DNA of 64,000 bases from NCBI RefSeq assembly GCF_910592395.1, contig NC_088324.1, positions 10,752,953 to 10,816,952 of the forward strand, written 5' to 3'. The notes beneath the pieces were generated by a model. That model saw only the letters and a list, made by a program, of their open reading frames with translations, was not told where the DNA came from and searched no databases. The translations under genes and the position numbers were made by a program. The DNA comes from Lineus longissimus (taxonomy: Eukaryota; Nemertea; Pilidiophora; Heteronemertea; Lineidae). Positions 12,721 to 23,113 of this stretch are shown in pieces; position 1 is the stretch's first letter; every line of letters starts with the position of its first letter.

Positions 12721-13445
12721 GGTGAATAGGTCACTGTGAGTGTGTGTCTTATTGCGTGCGAGAGACACTATTAGTCTGCTTAAGGTGGATAGATCATCGT
12801 GAGTGTGTCTTATTGCGTGTGAGAGACACCATTGGTCTGCTAATAGGTCACCGTGAGTGTGTGTCTTATTGCGTGCGAGACAGACACCATTGGTCTGCTT
12901 AAGGTGAATAGGTCACCGTGAGAGTGGATGTTATTGCGTGTGAGAGACACTATTGGTCTGCTTGAGATGAATAGATCACCGCAAGTTTGTGTCTTTTTGC
13001 GTGCGAGAGACACTGTCGGTCTCCTTTAGGTAAATAGATCACCGTGAGTGCGTGTCTTATTGCGTGTGGGAGACACCATTGGTCTACTATAGGTGAATAG
13101 GTCACCGTATCTTCGTGCGTGTGGGAGACACTAATGGTCTGCTATAGGTGAATAGGTAGGTCACCGTGAGTCTGTGTTGTGTGTAATTGCGTGTGAGACA
13201 CAGCCTGGTGAATAGGTCACCATGGGAACATCTTATTGCGTGTGAGAGCCGATACTGTCGACTTGGCCACCCATCTATTCGTATCTTGCTGCGTGTGAGA
13301 GATATTATTGACCTGATTTTGGTGAATTTGTCACCGTCCATTAGATCTATCATATTGCGTGTGAGAGATAGGCCTACTACTGGCCTTGCTTTTGGTGACA
13401 TGGTCCTCCCATTGATGAACTGGTTACCAAGATATCCCGTCAGTA
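12721..13445. repeat. Degenerate extension of the 63-bp array
   Basis: Units here keep the core TTATTGCGTGTGAGAGACACxATTGGTCTGCTT...GGTGAATAGGTCACCGTGAG but vary in length and contain many substitutions and indels. It looks like an older, eroded arm of the homogenised array to its left, with the youngest copies at 11.86-12.72 kb. Confidence 0.8.
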
Positions 13446-13619
13446 TGTAGAATGACCTTGAAAAAGTACTCAATCAATTTCGTTACTGTCCAGGATCTCA
13501 AGAAAGAAGCGGGGAATGCCACCACAGTTGTGGCAGACAAGATGGAGATTTCTTAATGATAGTTCGATCCTATCTTGAAAGTCCAACGTAATTTTTGAAC
13601 GAAAACGAAGTAGAAAGAG

Positions 13620-14335
13620 AGGCTCTGCAGATCCAGAACTACTTTGTGAAGATTCACCAGATCCTAAATACATAATGTATGAAGAACAAAAGTAGTTACT
13701 GCATTACATTGCCAGAAAGAAAAAGGAAATAGAAACGGAAATGGAGAAGCGCTGCAGATAGAGAACTACTTCGTGAAAGATTCACCAGATCCTAAATACA
13801 TAATGTATGAAGTACAAAAGTAGTTACTGCATTACATTGTCAGAAAGAAAAGGAAATAGAAACGGAAATGGAGAAGCCCTGCAGATAGAGAACTACTTCG
13901 TGAAAGATTCACTGGATCCTAAACACATAATGTATGAAGTACAAAAGTAGTTACTGCATTACATTGTCAGAAAGAAAAAGGAAATAGAAACGGAAATGGA
14001 GAAGCCCTGCAGATAGAGAACTACTTCGTGAAAGATTCACTGGATCCTAAATACATAATGTATGAAGTACAAAAGTAGTTACTGCATTACATTGTCAGAA
14101 AGAAAAAGGAAGTCGAAACGGAAATGGAGAAGCCCTGCAGATAGAGAACTACTTCGTGAAAGATTCACTGGATCCTAAATACATAATGTATGAAGTACAA
14201 AAGTAGTTACTGCATTACATTGCCAGAAAGATAAAGGAAGTCGAAACGGAAATGGAGAAGCGCTGCAGATAGATAACTACTTCGTGAAAGATTCACTGGA
14301 TCCTAAATACATAATGTATGAAGTACAAAAGTAGT
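13620..14335. repeat. 128-bp tandem repeat, about 5.5 copies
   Basis: The landmark AGTAGTTACTGCATTACATT occurs at 13691, 13819, 13946, 14074 and 14202, with a truncated copy at 14330, giving a period of 127-128 bp. The unit includes an A-rich stretch (AGAAAGAAAAAGGAAATAGAAACGG) and CTGCAGATAGAGAACTACTTCGTG. No coding potential is supported. Confidence 0.9.
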
Positions 14336-14959
14336 AAGTCTACTGCTTTTCCACTAGGGAGAAAAAAGGGGATAATGAGACAGCGAAGGACCCCGGTCAG
14401 AGTGACCAAAAGGTTGTATAGAATGAGGTGAGATCCTGCACGCGAAGTGTTCGATCCACTCACGAAAAAGAAGGTTTCTGCTTGTTCCACGAAGTACATG
14501 TTTTGAGCATTTTGTCTACGCACTCAAGGCCAGTCTCACCAGTTAAATACCACCAGATTCTACTACTCACACGATATAAAAGCATTTCAACTCACTTTAA
14601 AAGAAACATAGCTTTTCTTTTTTTCTTCACACAAAATGAGCGTTTGAGAGTCGCTTCTACCGAAGCATCTACTCTGTTTCTCACTACTTGGCCTGTATTG
14701 CTCTCTCTCACTACTTGATTCCCGGTTTCTACTCGCATTCATTTTGCTATGCAACCCACTAATCTACCTGTTCTAGCTTCTTATACACCATTCTAAATAC
14801 TCTAGCTCCTTACTACATACTACTCTAACTATTCTAGCTGCTCACTACACACTACTCTAGCTAATTACTACACACTACTTTTTTTCACATCGAGAAAATT
14901 CTTTGAGCATTTTTCCCGCACTAGAAACAGGGCTAGACTGTAAGTGAACTTTTTGAGAG

Positions 14960-16175
14960 GTATTTTATCTCGCACACTCACATTAAGAAACTGTTTGGGA
15001 ACCATTTCTACTCACACTAAGAAACAGCTTGAGAGCCATTTCTACTCACACAAAGAAACAGCTTAAGAGCCATTTCTACTCACACTAAGAAACAGCTTGA
15101 GAGCCATTTCTACTCACACTAAGAAACAGCTTAAGAGCCATTTCTACTCACACTAAGAAACAGCTTGAGAGCCATTTCTACTCACACTAAGAAACAGTTT
15201 GAGAGCCAGTTCTACTCACATTAAGACACAGTTTGAGAGTTAGTTCTACTCACACTAAGAAACACTGCGAGAAGTATTTCTACTCTTACTAAGAAACTAT
15301 TATGAGAGGCATTGCTACTCACTTAAAGGTAATTTCTACTCACGCTAAAGCCGTGAGGGGCACTAAAGCCGTGAGGGGCATTTCTACTCACGTTAAAGAA
15401 CCTTTTGAGTGGCATTTCTTACTCACGCTAAGAAACCTTTTGAGCGACATTTCTAATCACGCTTAATAACCTTTTGAGCGACATTTCTACTCACGCTTAA
15501 TAACCTTTTGAGCGACATTTCTACTCACGCTTAATAACCTTTTGAGCGACATTTCTAATCACGCTTAATAACCTTTTGGGCGACATTTCTACTCACGTTA
15601 AAGAACCTTTTGAGTGGCTTTTCTACACACGTTAAAGACCTTTTGTGGGGCATTTCTGCTCCCATTTCAGGGGCATTTCTGGTCAACGCTAAAGAATCCT
15701 TTTAGGGGCATTTCTACTCACGCTATGGCACATTTTAAGTGGCATTACTACTCACGCTATGGCACATTTTAAGTGGCATTACTACTCACGCTTATAAACC
15801 TTTCTATCAGCAATTCTACTCACGCTAAAGAACCTTTTTATCGGCATTTCTACTCACACTTAGAAACCTTTGAGGGGCATTTCTTCACACGCTCAAATAC
15901 CTTTTGAGGAGCATTTCTACTCACGTTAAAGAACCTTTTGAGCGGCGTATCTACACACGCTTATGAATCTTTTGAGGGCCATTTCTACACCCACTAAAGA
16001 ACCCTTTGAGCGGCTTTTTACTCACGCTAAAAATGATCGCTAGAAAGGTAACTCTGAATGACATTTAAACCATCTGAAGAAGGAATTGCTTCTCATACAA
16101 GGAGCGCTTTCGAAGTCATTGAGAGACGCTTCTACTCACACTACACGAAACGATTTGAGCTTTTTACGTACTCAG
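14960..16175. repeat. 34-bp tandem minisatellite, about 30 or more copies in subfamilies
   Basis: The unit TCTACTCACACTAAGAAACA... repeats every 34 bp (15007, 15041, 15075 and so on). It changes gradually from a CACACTAAGAAACAGCTTGAG type on the left to CACGCTTAATAACCTTTTGAG and CACGTTAAAGAACCTTTTGAG types on the right. Neighbouring copies are most alike, the usual signature of local unequal exchange. It ends about 450 bp from the next gene's 3' end. Confidence 0.9.
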
Positions 16176-16613
16176 AATCGAAGATGTAACATAAAAGATG
16201 ATATAGATGACCCACCCATGTCTTCTGATACTGTAAAGAGGAATTATGGTGTGAGAAAATAAAGTGGGCCACACCGAAAATCTGCATAGAGGCAGACTAT
16301 AAGGATAGCACAGGTATTGAGATATCGGCGGAGAAGATGACTGTAACGGGCTAGGGAGGTGAGAGAAAATAAAGGGACCTCACCGAAGAGATTTTTTGTG
16401 CAGAAAACTGTGCCACCACGATCCTGACTGTGTCTCTGTGTGTCCATTCGAAGGTTGGCTCCCTGAATGTGACGAGGAACGAAGCACCACGATTGCCTCA
16501 AGCGATTGCCCAAGTTTTTGTTCCTTTTCATTTGTCGTTTTCTCCCTTTTTTTTCTTTTTTTTGTCTTTTCGTTTTATCTTTTTTTTGTATTTTTGCGTT
16601 TTTTTAGTTATTG

Positions 16614-16619
16614 TTTATT
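16614..16619 (-). terminator. Poly(A) signal of the unrecognised Ser/Lys-rich gene
   Basis: AATAAA on the minus strand (TTTATT on +), about 15-20 nt after the TAG stop at 16636-16634, followed by a run of A on that strand. Confidence 0.65.
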
Positions 16620-16633
16620 AGTTGTTCAGTTGA

Positions 16634-19600
16634 CTAAAACTGGGCTGCTCTACCCAGCTTTCCTTCGTCAACTGGTACCTCTTGATCGAAAAACGGATCC
16701 TCATATATTGGAACTTCGGCATCATTGACCCTGAAATTAAATGCAGTAATATGTTAGCCATGATACAGAGAAAAAAGTACGATCATAAGCGAAATGTGCA
16801 TGTACAGTATTCACGCCATGTACATATAATACCAAAACATGAAACGTGAATTTGATACAAAATGCATAAATTAATACTAACATAAATTTGATCAGCCAAA
16901 AAAGATTAGGCCTACCTGTTGGTAGTTTCCCAGATATCATCCAGATCTGAACCGTCCTTGACTGAATCGTGTGACGGGGCGGGGCTGAAAAGATGAAGAA
17001 GGTATAAACTCGTTTAACAGTGACAATTAATACTAACATAAATTTGATCAGCCAAAAAAGATTAGGCCTACCTGTTGGTAGTTTCACAGATATCATCCAG
17101 ATCTGGACCGTCCTTGACTGAATCGTGTGACGGGGCGGGGCTGAAAAGATGAAGAAGGTATAAACTCGTTTAACAGTGACCATCAAAATTTAAACGTTTC
17201 TCTTGTATCTTTTTATAGGATGACATCATGCGGTAAAAATGCAACTCAGATGCTGCAGCAATCCGATTTCTATCACAGCTTCTTTGCTGTTTAAGTTTTG
17301 TATACTTGTACTTTACAACGATAATGTGGAATAACATTATGCAAACTCGCCATTTATTATTTCAAGAGCAAAAGTCCTTTTAAACACTTGAATCAGATAG
17401 TGAAGTCACGCTTTACCTCGGAGGTGTCGGCACTGATTCTGGGTAAAGATTCTGCGCAACATTGTCGATGTCCCATTCATCATCTACTTCCTCCAGCTGG
17501 AGATATGCGGCGGGATCTTTAGGGCTAGATACTAAATGTGCAAGGGTGGAGGTAAAATGAGTTCAGTGTTTTTCAAGATAAAAATCATATCGATAAATGA
17601 TAATACAAGTATATGCATTTCAAAGTCGTAGACCTACAAAGTACCTTGATGAATTAGAAAGCCAAGGTCAAAGGCAACGTAGAATATTCATTCAAGGTCA
17701 CATACAATACATGTAAAAGATACGCAATTGTCATCTGTCGAATTTGTTCAAAATTTATCCTACCTTCTGGCACTTGCTCTGGGATAGTCTCGGCAACGAT
17801 TGGGTGTGACACCTGCGCTTTGGCCTTGATGCTTTTCTTTCCTGTTATAATATAATAAATACATAAATTTTCAATACATGAGATTATGAAAGCGAAAAGA
17901 CACGACTGGTTAATTCTATACTACCGGTTGTATTTTATCAAATTGGGTTCTATCCCTGCCGCGATCACGCCACCACGTATCGCGGGAAATGAGGCTGTAA
18001 CAGAACTTTGGGGGTGAAGGGGTGTTAAATATCAAAACATCTACATTTTTCTGAGTTTGTTGGTCTTGCACCTAATAATAGGTAAACCTGCAGGATGTAT
18101 TTTTCCCCCAGTTATGTGTGGTCGGCTGGTGGTGGTGGTGGTGGTGGTGGTGGTGGTGGTGGTGGTGCGCCTCATCTGTTCCTGTGCTGTAATTGAGCAA
18201 TTTCCTGGCTAACTCCAGCGAGAACATGCAAACAAATTGTTTTATAATTTGGGGTTTGGCGAGTTCAACTTACTGGCCAAGTAACAGGCACCAACTGGGA
18301 ATGGACTCTGTGTCTTCGGGAACTTATCATCAGTTTGCCTTGGCGTGAAGTCCCGCGAGAAATAATCGTGTTTGATTGCATGGCGGCGTCTAAGCTTTTT
18401 AAGTGTCAGCTGACCCATCTGGCTATCGGACACGGTCCAATCGTCCTTCTCGCCTTGTCCGAGAATGGGAATGGCATCCTGCGTTGCATCTTCTGCTGGC
18501 TGACTTGGTTCGGCCACAATAGATGCTGCTTCGCCTATAAAATTCGATAGTGTGTCATTGCAATATAGTCGAGTTAGTATAAACTCTATAAAGACGCATC
18601 TGTATATTATTTTTGGTAATACTTTGTGATGTCAAGAGGAAATTACGTTATTTTTACAGCCAATATACATGTGATTGTAAGGCTATATTCACATGACGGT
18701 AAAGAACGCTTTGAACTTACCAATTGGCATGATATCATCCTGCTCCAAATCAACAACGGTGAGATTCTCGCAAGGCCTGGGGCTGATTGCAATCACTTTC
18801 ACTCTTTTTGCAAATCGAACGCCACCCTTTTTGCTGCGGGAAAAGCGCGACTTTCCGTCGTGCGCGGCAAAGGCGTTAACTGTTTGGAGGAGAGAGAAAC
18901 ATGTAAATTAGGGAATGATTGATAAGTCGTTTGCTCTTAAATAATGGAGATGTTACATGAGCAATGGATGGATATATATGTAATAGGAAAATCGGTCCAG
19001 GGAAAGAGTGTTCTGGAAAAAACCCGGTAGCTCGGTATTCTTGTTCACCGTCAACTTACTAATTGTGCGTTGACCGATGCTACCGCTAGAGGTGTCAGAG
19101 GAGGACGAGGTGACTGAGTGGACCGAAGTGACCGAGGTAATCGTGGAGGACGAGCCCAGTGACATGAGTGATTCCTCGCTCTCGCTGCGATCCAAGTCCA
19201 CTCCAATCTTCGCATTAAACTCCTTGATCTCCGAAAGCATATAAGAAAGCTCTTTAACGTCCGCATCATTTGGGGACCTAGATCCTGTAGATACAACGCA
19301 TAATTTATATTTAATTTTCTCATGTTTCTCTTAGGGTTTTACATGTAGTTTCAAAACAAATGTACAGATCGAGATAAGAAATGCTTAAAAATCTTTAGTA
19401 AGAGCGAAATTTTCCTCATTTCGTAGAGTGATCCGTTTAGATTTATTGAGAAAGAAGTTATTTTCAAAAAAACTTGTTATGGCTTCTTCTTTTCTATTTC
19501 CCTTAGCTTGTTAATTTAATTTCAAATAACATTTACTAAGAATTATCATACCTTCTTTGTTTTACCACTGACCCATTGAAGTCAGTGGTTTACCATTAGG

Positions 19601-20656
19601 CCTACCTGAAAAATTACTTTAAAAAAATTATTACACTTACGCTTGGCGATTTTGAGCTTTTGTGAGAGTTTCTTCACTTTCTGCTTGAATTTATTTTTGG
19701 TTGATTTGGACACCTTTATAGTTGGTGCATCCGTAAGGCTCTCATACGTAATTTTGCGCGGGTCCACGAGCGCGCTAGATGTGCAAGGCTTCGGGCTCGA
19801 CGGGCGGCTTGTCCCCTGTTGCACATCCTTTTCATCCTTCTCATTTCTAATATCTGCAAATTAGAGAAACCCAACTCATAGCTAATCCGTGCATCTTCAT
19901 AATGGTTACCTATACAAGCATAGTTTCTTCGGAAATTTGCTGAGATTTTTTCTTCTTCGTTCAAATGTTTTACTTGAAAGGTTTCGTCCATGGACCTTTA
20001 TTGAATTCAACCAACAGCATGCAGTGGTGTCATTTGAGCGCATCTTTTCAGAGGACCGCAGGGTTCGACAACGACCAGAGATAAAAAGTCGCAATAAATA
20101 AATAGATAATACAAAATTAAATAATTAAATAATTAAATAATTAAATATTTAAAAACTAAAAAAATTAAATAATTTAATAATTAAATAATTTAATAATTAA
20201 ATATTTAAATGATTAAATAATTAAATAATAAAATAATTAAATAATTAAATAATTAAATAATTAAATAATTAAATAATTATTTTTAAAAAAATATATACAT
20301 ACCCGGAGTGATAGGAATGACGCGGTTCCTGTATAATTTTTCCTTTAGGCGGCTGAAAAATCCTTTTGCTCTTTTTGCTGGAAATACAAAATGTATATAA
20401 GCGAGCCAAACCAACAATGGAGATGAAAAAAGCTATGATTTTACGACTGGTGACAAGTGGGCTACTGGAACGATGTTTTCTTTAACTTTGCAGATTACAA
20501 TGCCTCTGCACCTACTACGGTACATGTACATATAGTTTTTTCTTATTAGGTACCAAAAAATATGTCCTATCAAAAATATACCTATTTCAGCTTGGTTTTC
20601 TTTCAGTTTCGCACCACCATTGAAAGCTGCAGAGCGATTTGTTGTGCGCCTCCAAC
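16634..20656 (-). CDS. Unrecognised Ser/Lys-rich, probably nuclear protein; at least 11 exons, 5' end not found
   Basis: Exons in reading order are 20656-20582, 20377-20303, 19853-19641, 19284-19060, 18879-18721, 18534-18274, 17841-17764, 17531-17417, 17140-17072, 16984-16916 and 16730-16634. All junctions are GT-AG and keep one frame for 477 codons to TAG. Early exons are basic (RAKGFFSRLKEKL; a Lys-rich KFKQKVKKLSQKLKIAKR patch). A serine-rich run with acidic SESEES follows, then KKLRRRH (possible nuclear signal). The C-terminal part is acidic and aromatic (EEVDDEWDIDNV, DLDDIWETTN, YEDPFFDQ). Exons 9 and 10 are tandem copies of one 69-nt exon, each frame-neutral. No enzyme motif or family was recognised. 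The first exon lies upstream of 20656. Confidence 0.8.
16870..17182. repeat. 156-bp tandem duplication containing one coding exon
   Basis: The two units, about 16872-17027 and 17028-17182, are nearly identical through intron and exon. Each carries a 69-nt exon with flanking splice sites. The exons differ at two visible coding positions (GSDLDDIWETTN versus GPDLDDICETTN). Intron identity as well as exon identity indicates a recent event. Confidence 0.92.
18129..18166. repeat. (GGT)n microsatellite
   Basis: About 12 consecutive GGT units lie in the intron between the exons at 18274 and 17841 of the unrecognised minus-strand gene. Confidence 0.95.
20105..20285. repeat. AT-only (AATTAAAT)n simple repeat
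   Basis: About 180 bp is composed of AATTAAATAATT-type units, in an intron of the unrecognised minus-strand gene, immediately downstream (in transcription) of the exon at 20377-20303. Confidence 0.95.
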
Positions 20657-20659
20657 CTA

Positions 20660-22100
20660 AAGATAGGAGTAAAAACACAAAGTGTCATCTTTTCAGGAAC
20701 ATTGGCTGTGGGGGGGGGGGGGATAAATTGCATTGCCTGTGCCTTTTGATTAATTGAGCACTGTTAGGCGTTCAATTTTCGCGAAAAAATAATTTTCTTT
20801 GGTAAAGCTGAAGGAAATTTCGTTATCCGAGTCGTCCGCCATTCAAACAACACCCAATGATTATTTTTCGTAAAATTACTGGAAATGCTGTTTTTAAAAA
20901 TATTCTTTGATATAAGAACATTTTCATTGCAGTTGTTTGCCAGTCATTCTTTTGTAGGAAGGAAATGATAGTTTGAAGCATGGTGTTTTGCTGGTGAGGG
21001 TGGTGATTTAAAAGAGCTATCAAAACGAATTGATCCCCTATTAATACACGAACCGGTTGACGCAGTTCCCAGACAAATATGCCAAAGATTTTTCAGTAAA
21101 AATAAAATTATAAATCAGTGATAAAATAATTGTAAAATATAGCGAGGATTCTAGCCTAGAGAAAATATAACATTGGCATAATTGAACGAGCATGCCTTGA
21201 TAAATCCGAGAGCGCGTCCTCTCTGTTGTTTTGGTGAAAAACCTGCGGAGCGCTAATCCAATTGGCCCCAACCCCGTTACTTCAAATGATGCCTAGACAT
21301 GTCAGTACAGAAACCTATGATTCAAATCAGTTCACAAGACTATGTTGTATCGGTTAAAGGATTTGTTGCACACTTAATAATATTAAAGCTTTGGAACATC
21401 AAGCTGAAAATATCATGGTTAAGAACTTTCGGTTTTCGATGCAAACAAAGACAAACGTCAAATTTTAAAATGCCGCATAGCAATTCAATGTAGCCTCGTT
21501 GAGGGGTCTAATTGGATGAAAACAATCGGGACACTTAATTCTTTACGTCTCCTAGTCTTCTTTTTTTGTATATATAGATATTTTTCCTGAAAAAGATGAT
21601 TTTGTGCGAAATTCTTTGCCGTTTCATTTGGAGCGGGAAAGAGTAAAGATGGCGTCAACAAGCAGACGTGTGTTAGTTTCTCAACTTCAGTCGTCTGTAT
21701 CTCAAATTGTAGCACCTGGGAAAAATTATGTTTGATTGAAAGTTGAAGAAAACTTAATTGTGCATATGTTTGGTACTTTTGGTTGGTGTTCATTCGATAT
21801 GTATTGAAATAAACCACATTTTATTAGAGCGTTCCTGAATTTCGCGCCAATTTTGCGCCTAATCTTCCCTTGTAAAGTTACGTAATTTAGATAATCTAGG
21901 ACGTAACAAGCCTTGGAAACTTTCATGGCGGCAGATTATAAACCTGGTCGAAGGATAGGGGGTCTTTGTTTATGCGTTTCAGTCAGAAATTTTGAGAAAA
22001 TAAACAATTTCTGTAGTGAGAAGCACAAAATATCGAAATTATAGCGGCCATATTGTGGCCTGAAAATGACAACAAAACCTGATTTCTTTTACGTCCGCAT
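20660..22100. other. Region between the unrecognised gene and histone H1
   Basis: It should contain the missing 5' exon(s) of the minus-strand gene. A minus-strand ATG at 20842 opens a MADDSDNEIS... frame of about 31 codons, but no donor in the right phase joins it to the exon ending at 20656. An E2F-like TTTCGCGCC lies at about 21840-21849, some 340 bp upstream of the H1 ATG. Confidence 0.4.
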
Positions 22101-22190
22101 TCACTCGTGATATATCGAGTTCCGCGATATAATGGCATACACTGTTAAGACTCTTATCGTCTGCCGAGAAGCATATTCGTAAAGCAAATC

Positions 22191-22730
22191 ATGTCTGACG
22201 CAGCAGCCCCAGCTCCGGCCAAGGCCAAGAAGGCTACCAAGCCAAGGAAGCAGAAGGTAGCAGCATCGCACCCTCCAGTTGCACAAATGGTCGATGCCGC
22301 CATCAAAAACTTGAAGGACCGAAAAGGATCGTCCCTTGCCGCAATCAAGAAATACGTTGCCGCTAACTACAAGTGTGACACCGTCAAGCTGGCCCCCTTC
22401 ATCAGGAGGTACCTGAAAAAGGCCGTCGGGGATGGAAAACTTGTCCAGACAAAGGGAACCGGTGCCGCAGGAAGTTTCAAGCTCCCCTCCAAGGAGAAAG
22501 CCGAAAAGCCCAAAGTCAAGAAGGTGAAGAAGCCCAAAGCAGCAGTAAAGAAAGCAAAGTCGCCGAAGAAGGCAAAGAAACCCAAGGCAGCAAAGCCGCC
22601 AAAGAAGGTCAAGAAAGCCGCCAAGTCCAAGAAGACTTCGAAGGCAGCCAAGCCAACGAAGGCCAAGAAGTCTCCCGCCAAAAAGCCAGCAACAAAGAAG
22701 CCAGCTGCCAAGAAGGCCGCAAAGAAGTAA
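22191..22730 (+). CDS. H1: Linker histone H1, intronless, 179 aa
   Basis: This is a single-exon gene. Residues 1-24 are an Ala/Lys/Pro-rich N-terminal tail. The winged-helix (H15) domain runs from about 25 to 100, with [14 protein letters not shown] at its start and [16 protein letters not shown] as the conserved C-terminal wing. Residues 101-179 are a lysine-rich tail with KKPK, SPKK and KKAAKK repeats that binds linker DNA. The protein compacts nucleosome arrays. A histone 3' stem-loop follows 37 nt after the stop, so this is a replication-dependent gene whose mRNA is processed without a poly(A) tail. No core histone genes are in the window. The start is the only Met before the domain. Confidence 0.98.
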   Translation: MSDAAAPAPAKAKKATKPRKQKVAASHPPVAQMVDAAIKNLKDRKGSSLAAIKKYVAANYKCDTVKLAPFIRRYLKKAVGDGKLVQTKGTGAAGSFKLPSKEKAEKPKVKKVKKPKAAVKKAKSPKKAKKPKAAKPPKKVKKAAKSKKTSKAAKPTKAKKSPAKKPATKKPAAKKAAKK

Positions 22731-22766
22731 AGGGTCATTTGCCTTTACTCCAGCTCCACCACCAAC

Positions 22767-22782
22767 GGCCCTTATCAGGGCC
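22767..22782 (+). terminator. Histone mRNA 3' stem-loop
   Basis: GGCCCTTATCAGGGCC is a 6-bp stem with a 4-nt loop and ACC after the stem. It lies 37 nt downstream of the H1 stop. A purine-rich CAAAGGAGA about 14 nt further on is in the place of the U7-binding histone downstream element. Confidence 0.95.
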
Positions 22783-23113
22783 ACCCCATATTTTTCAAAG
22801 GAGACCATCTTGTTGCAATGTTTTAAAGACTTGTATTCAAAGCTTTTAAAGGACCAGGGACATAAGTAAAAAGCCGCCCACTCATTTGAGAAGTAGCCAC
22901 TGAGCCCTTTAATTAACTGATTCGCACTCGAGGTCTCGGTTAAAAGGTACCGGTAAATATGTTCGCTCAATAGCCCTGCCCAACACCGACAGACGGGGGG
23001 GGGGGGCGCTCGCTACTTCACAGCAAGTAAACCCCTTGTAATGTATGGTTGCTCTTCGGTCTTTGTCCTCAACAGTTGACAAGTCGACGAAATGGGGACA
23101 AAGGCACAGCATG

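Noticed and set aside
11790-12734. Long repetitive frames of 314, 279 and 285 codons
   Set aside because: They arise in several registers and both strands from a stop-free 63-bp unit. No start context, splice sites or homology support them.
11860-13445. CRISPR-like array
   Set aside because: The whole 63-bp unit is repeated, there are no unique spacers, and the genome is eukaryotic.
20762-20842. Possible first coding exon MADDSDNEIS... of the unrecognised minus-strand gene
   Set aside because: The only usable GT leaves phase 0, while the next exon (20656) needs one leading base; later GTs lie beyond an in-frame stop.
22101-22970. 289-codon minus-strand open frame across histone H1
   Set aside because: It is the antisense of lysine- and alanine-rich H1 codons, giving a Leu/Phe/Gly-rich artefact. 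The plus frame is a clear H1 with its stem-loop.
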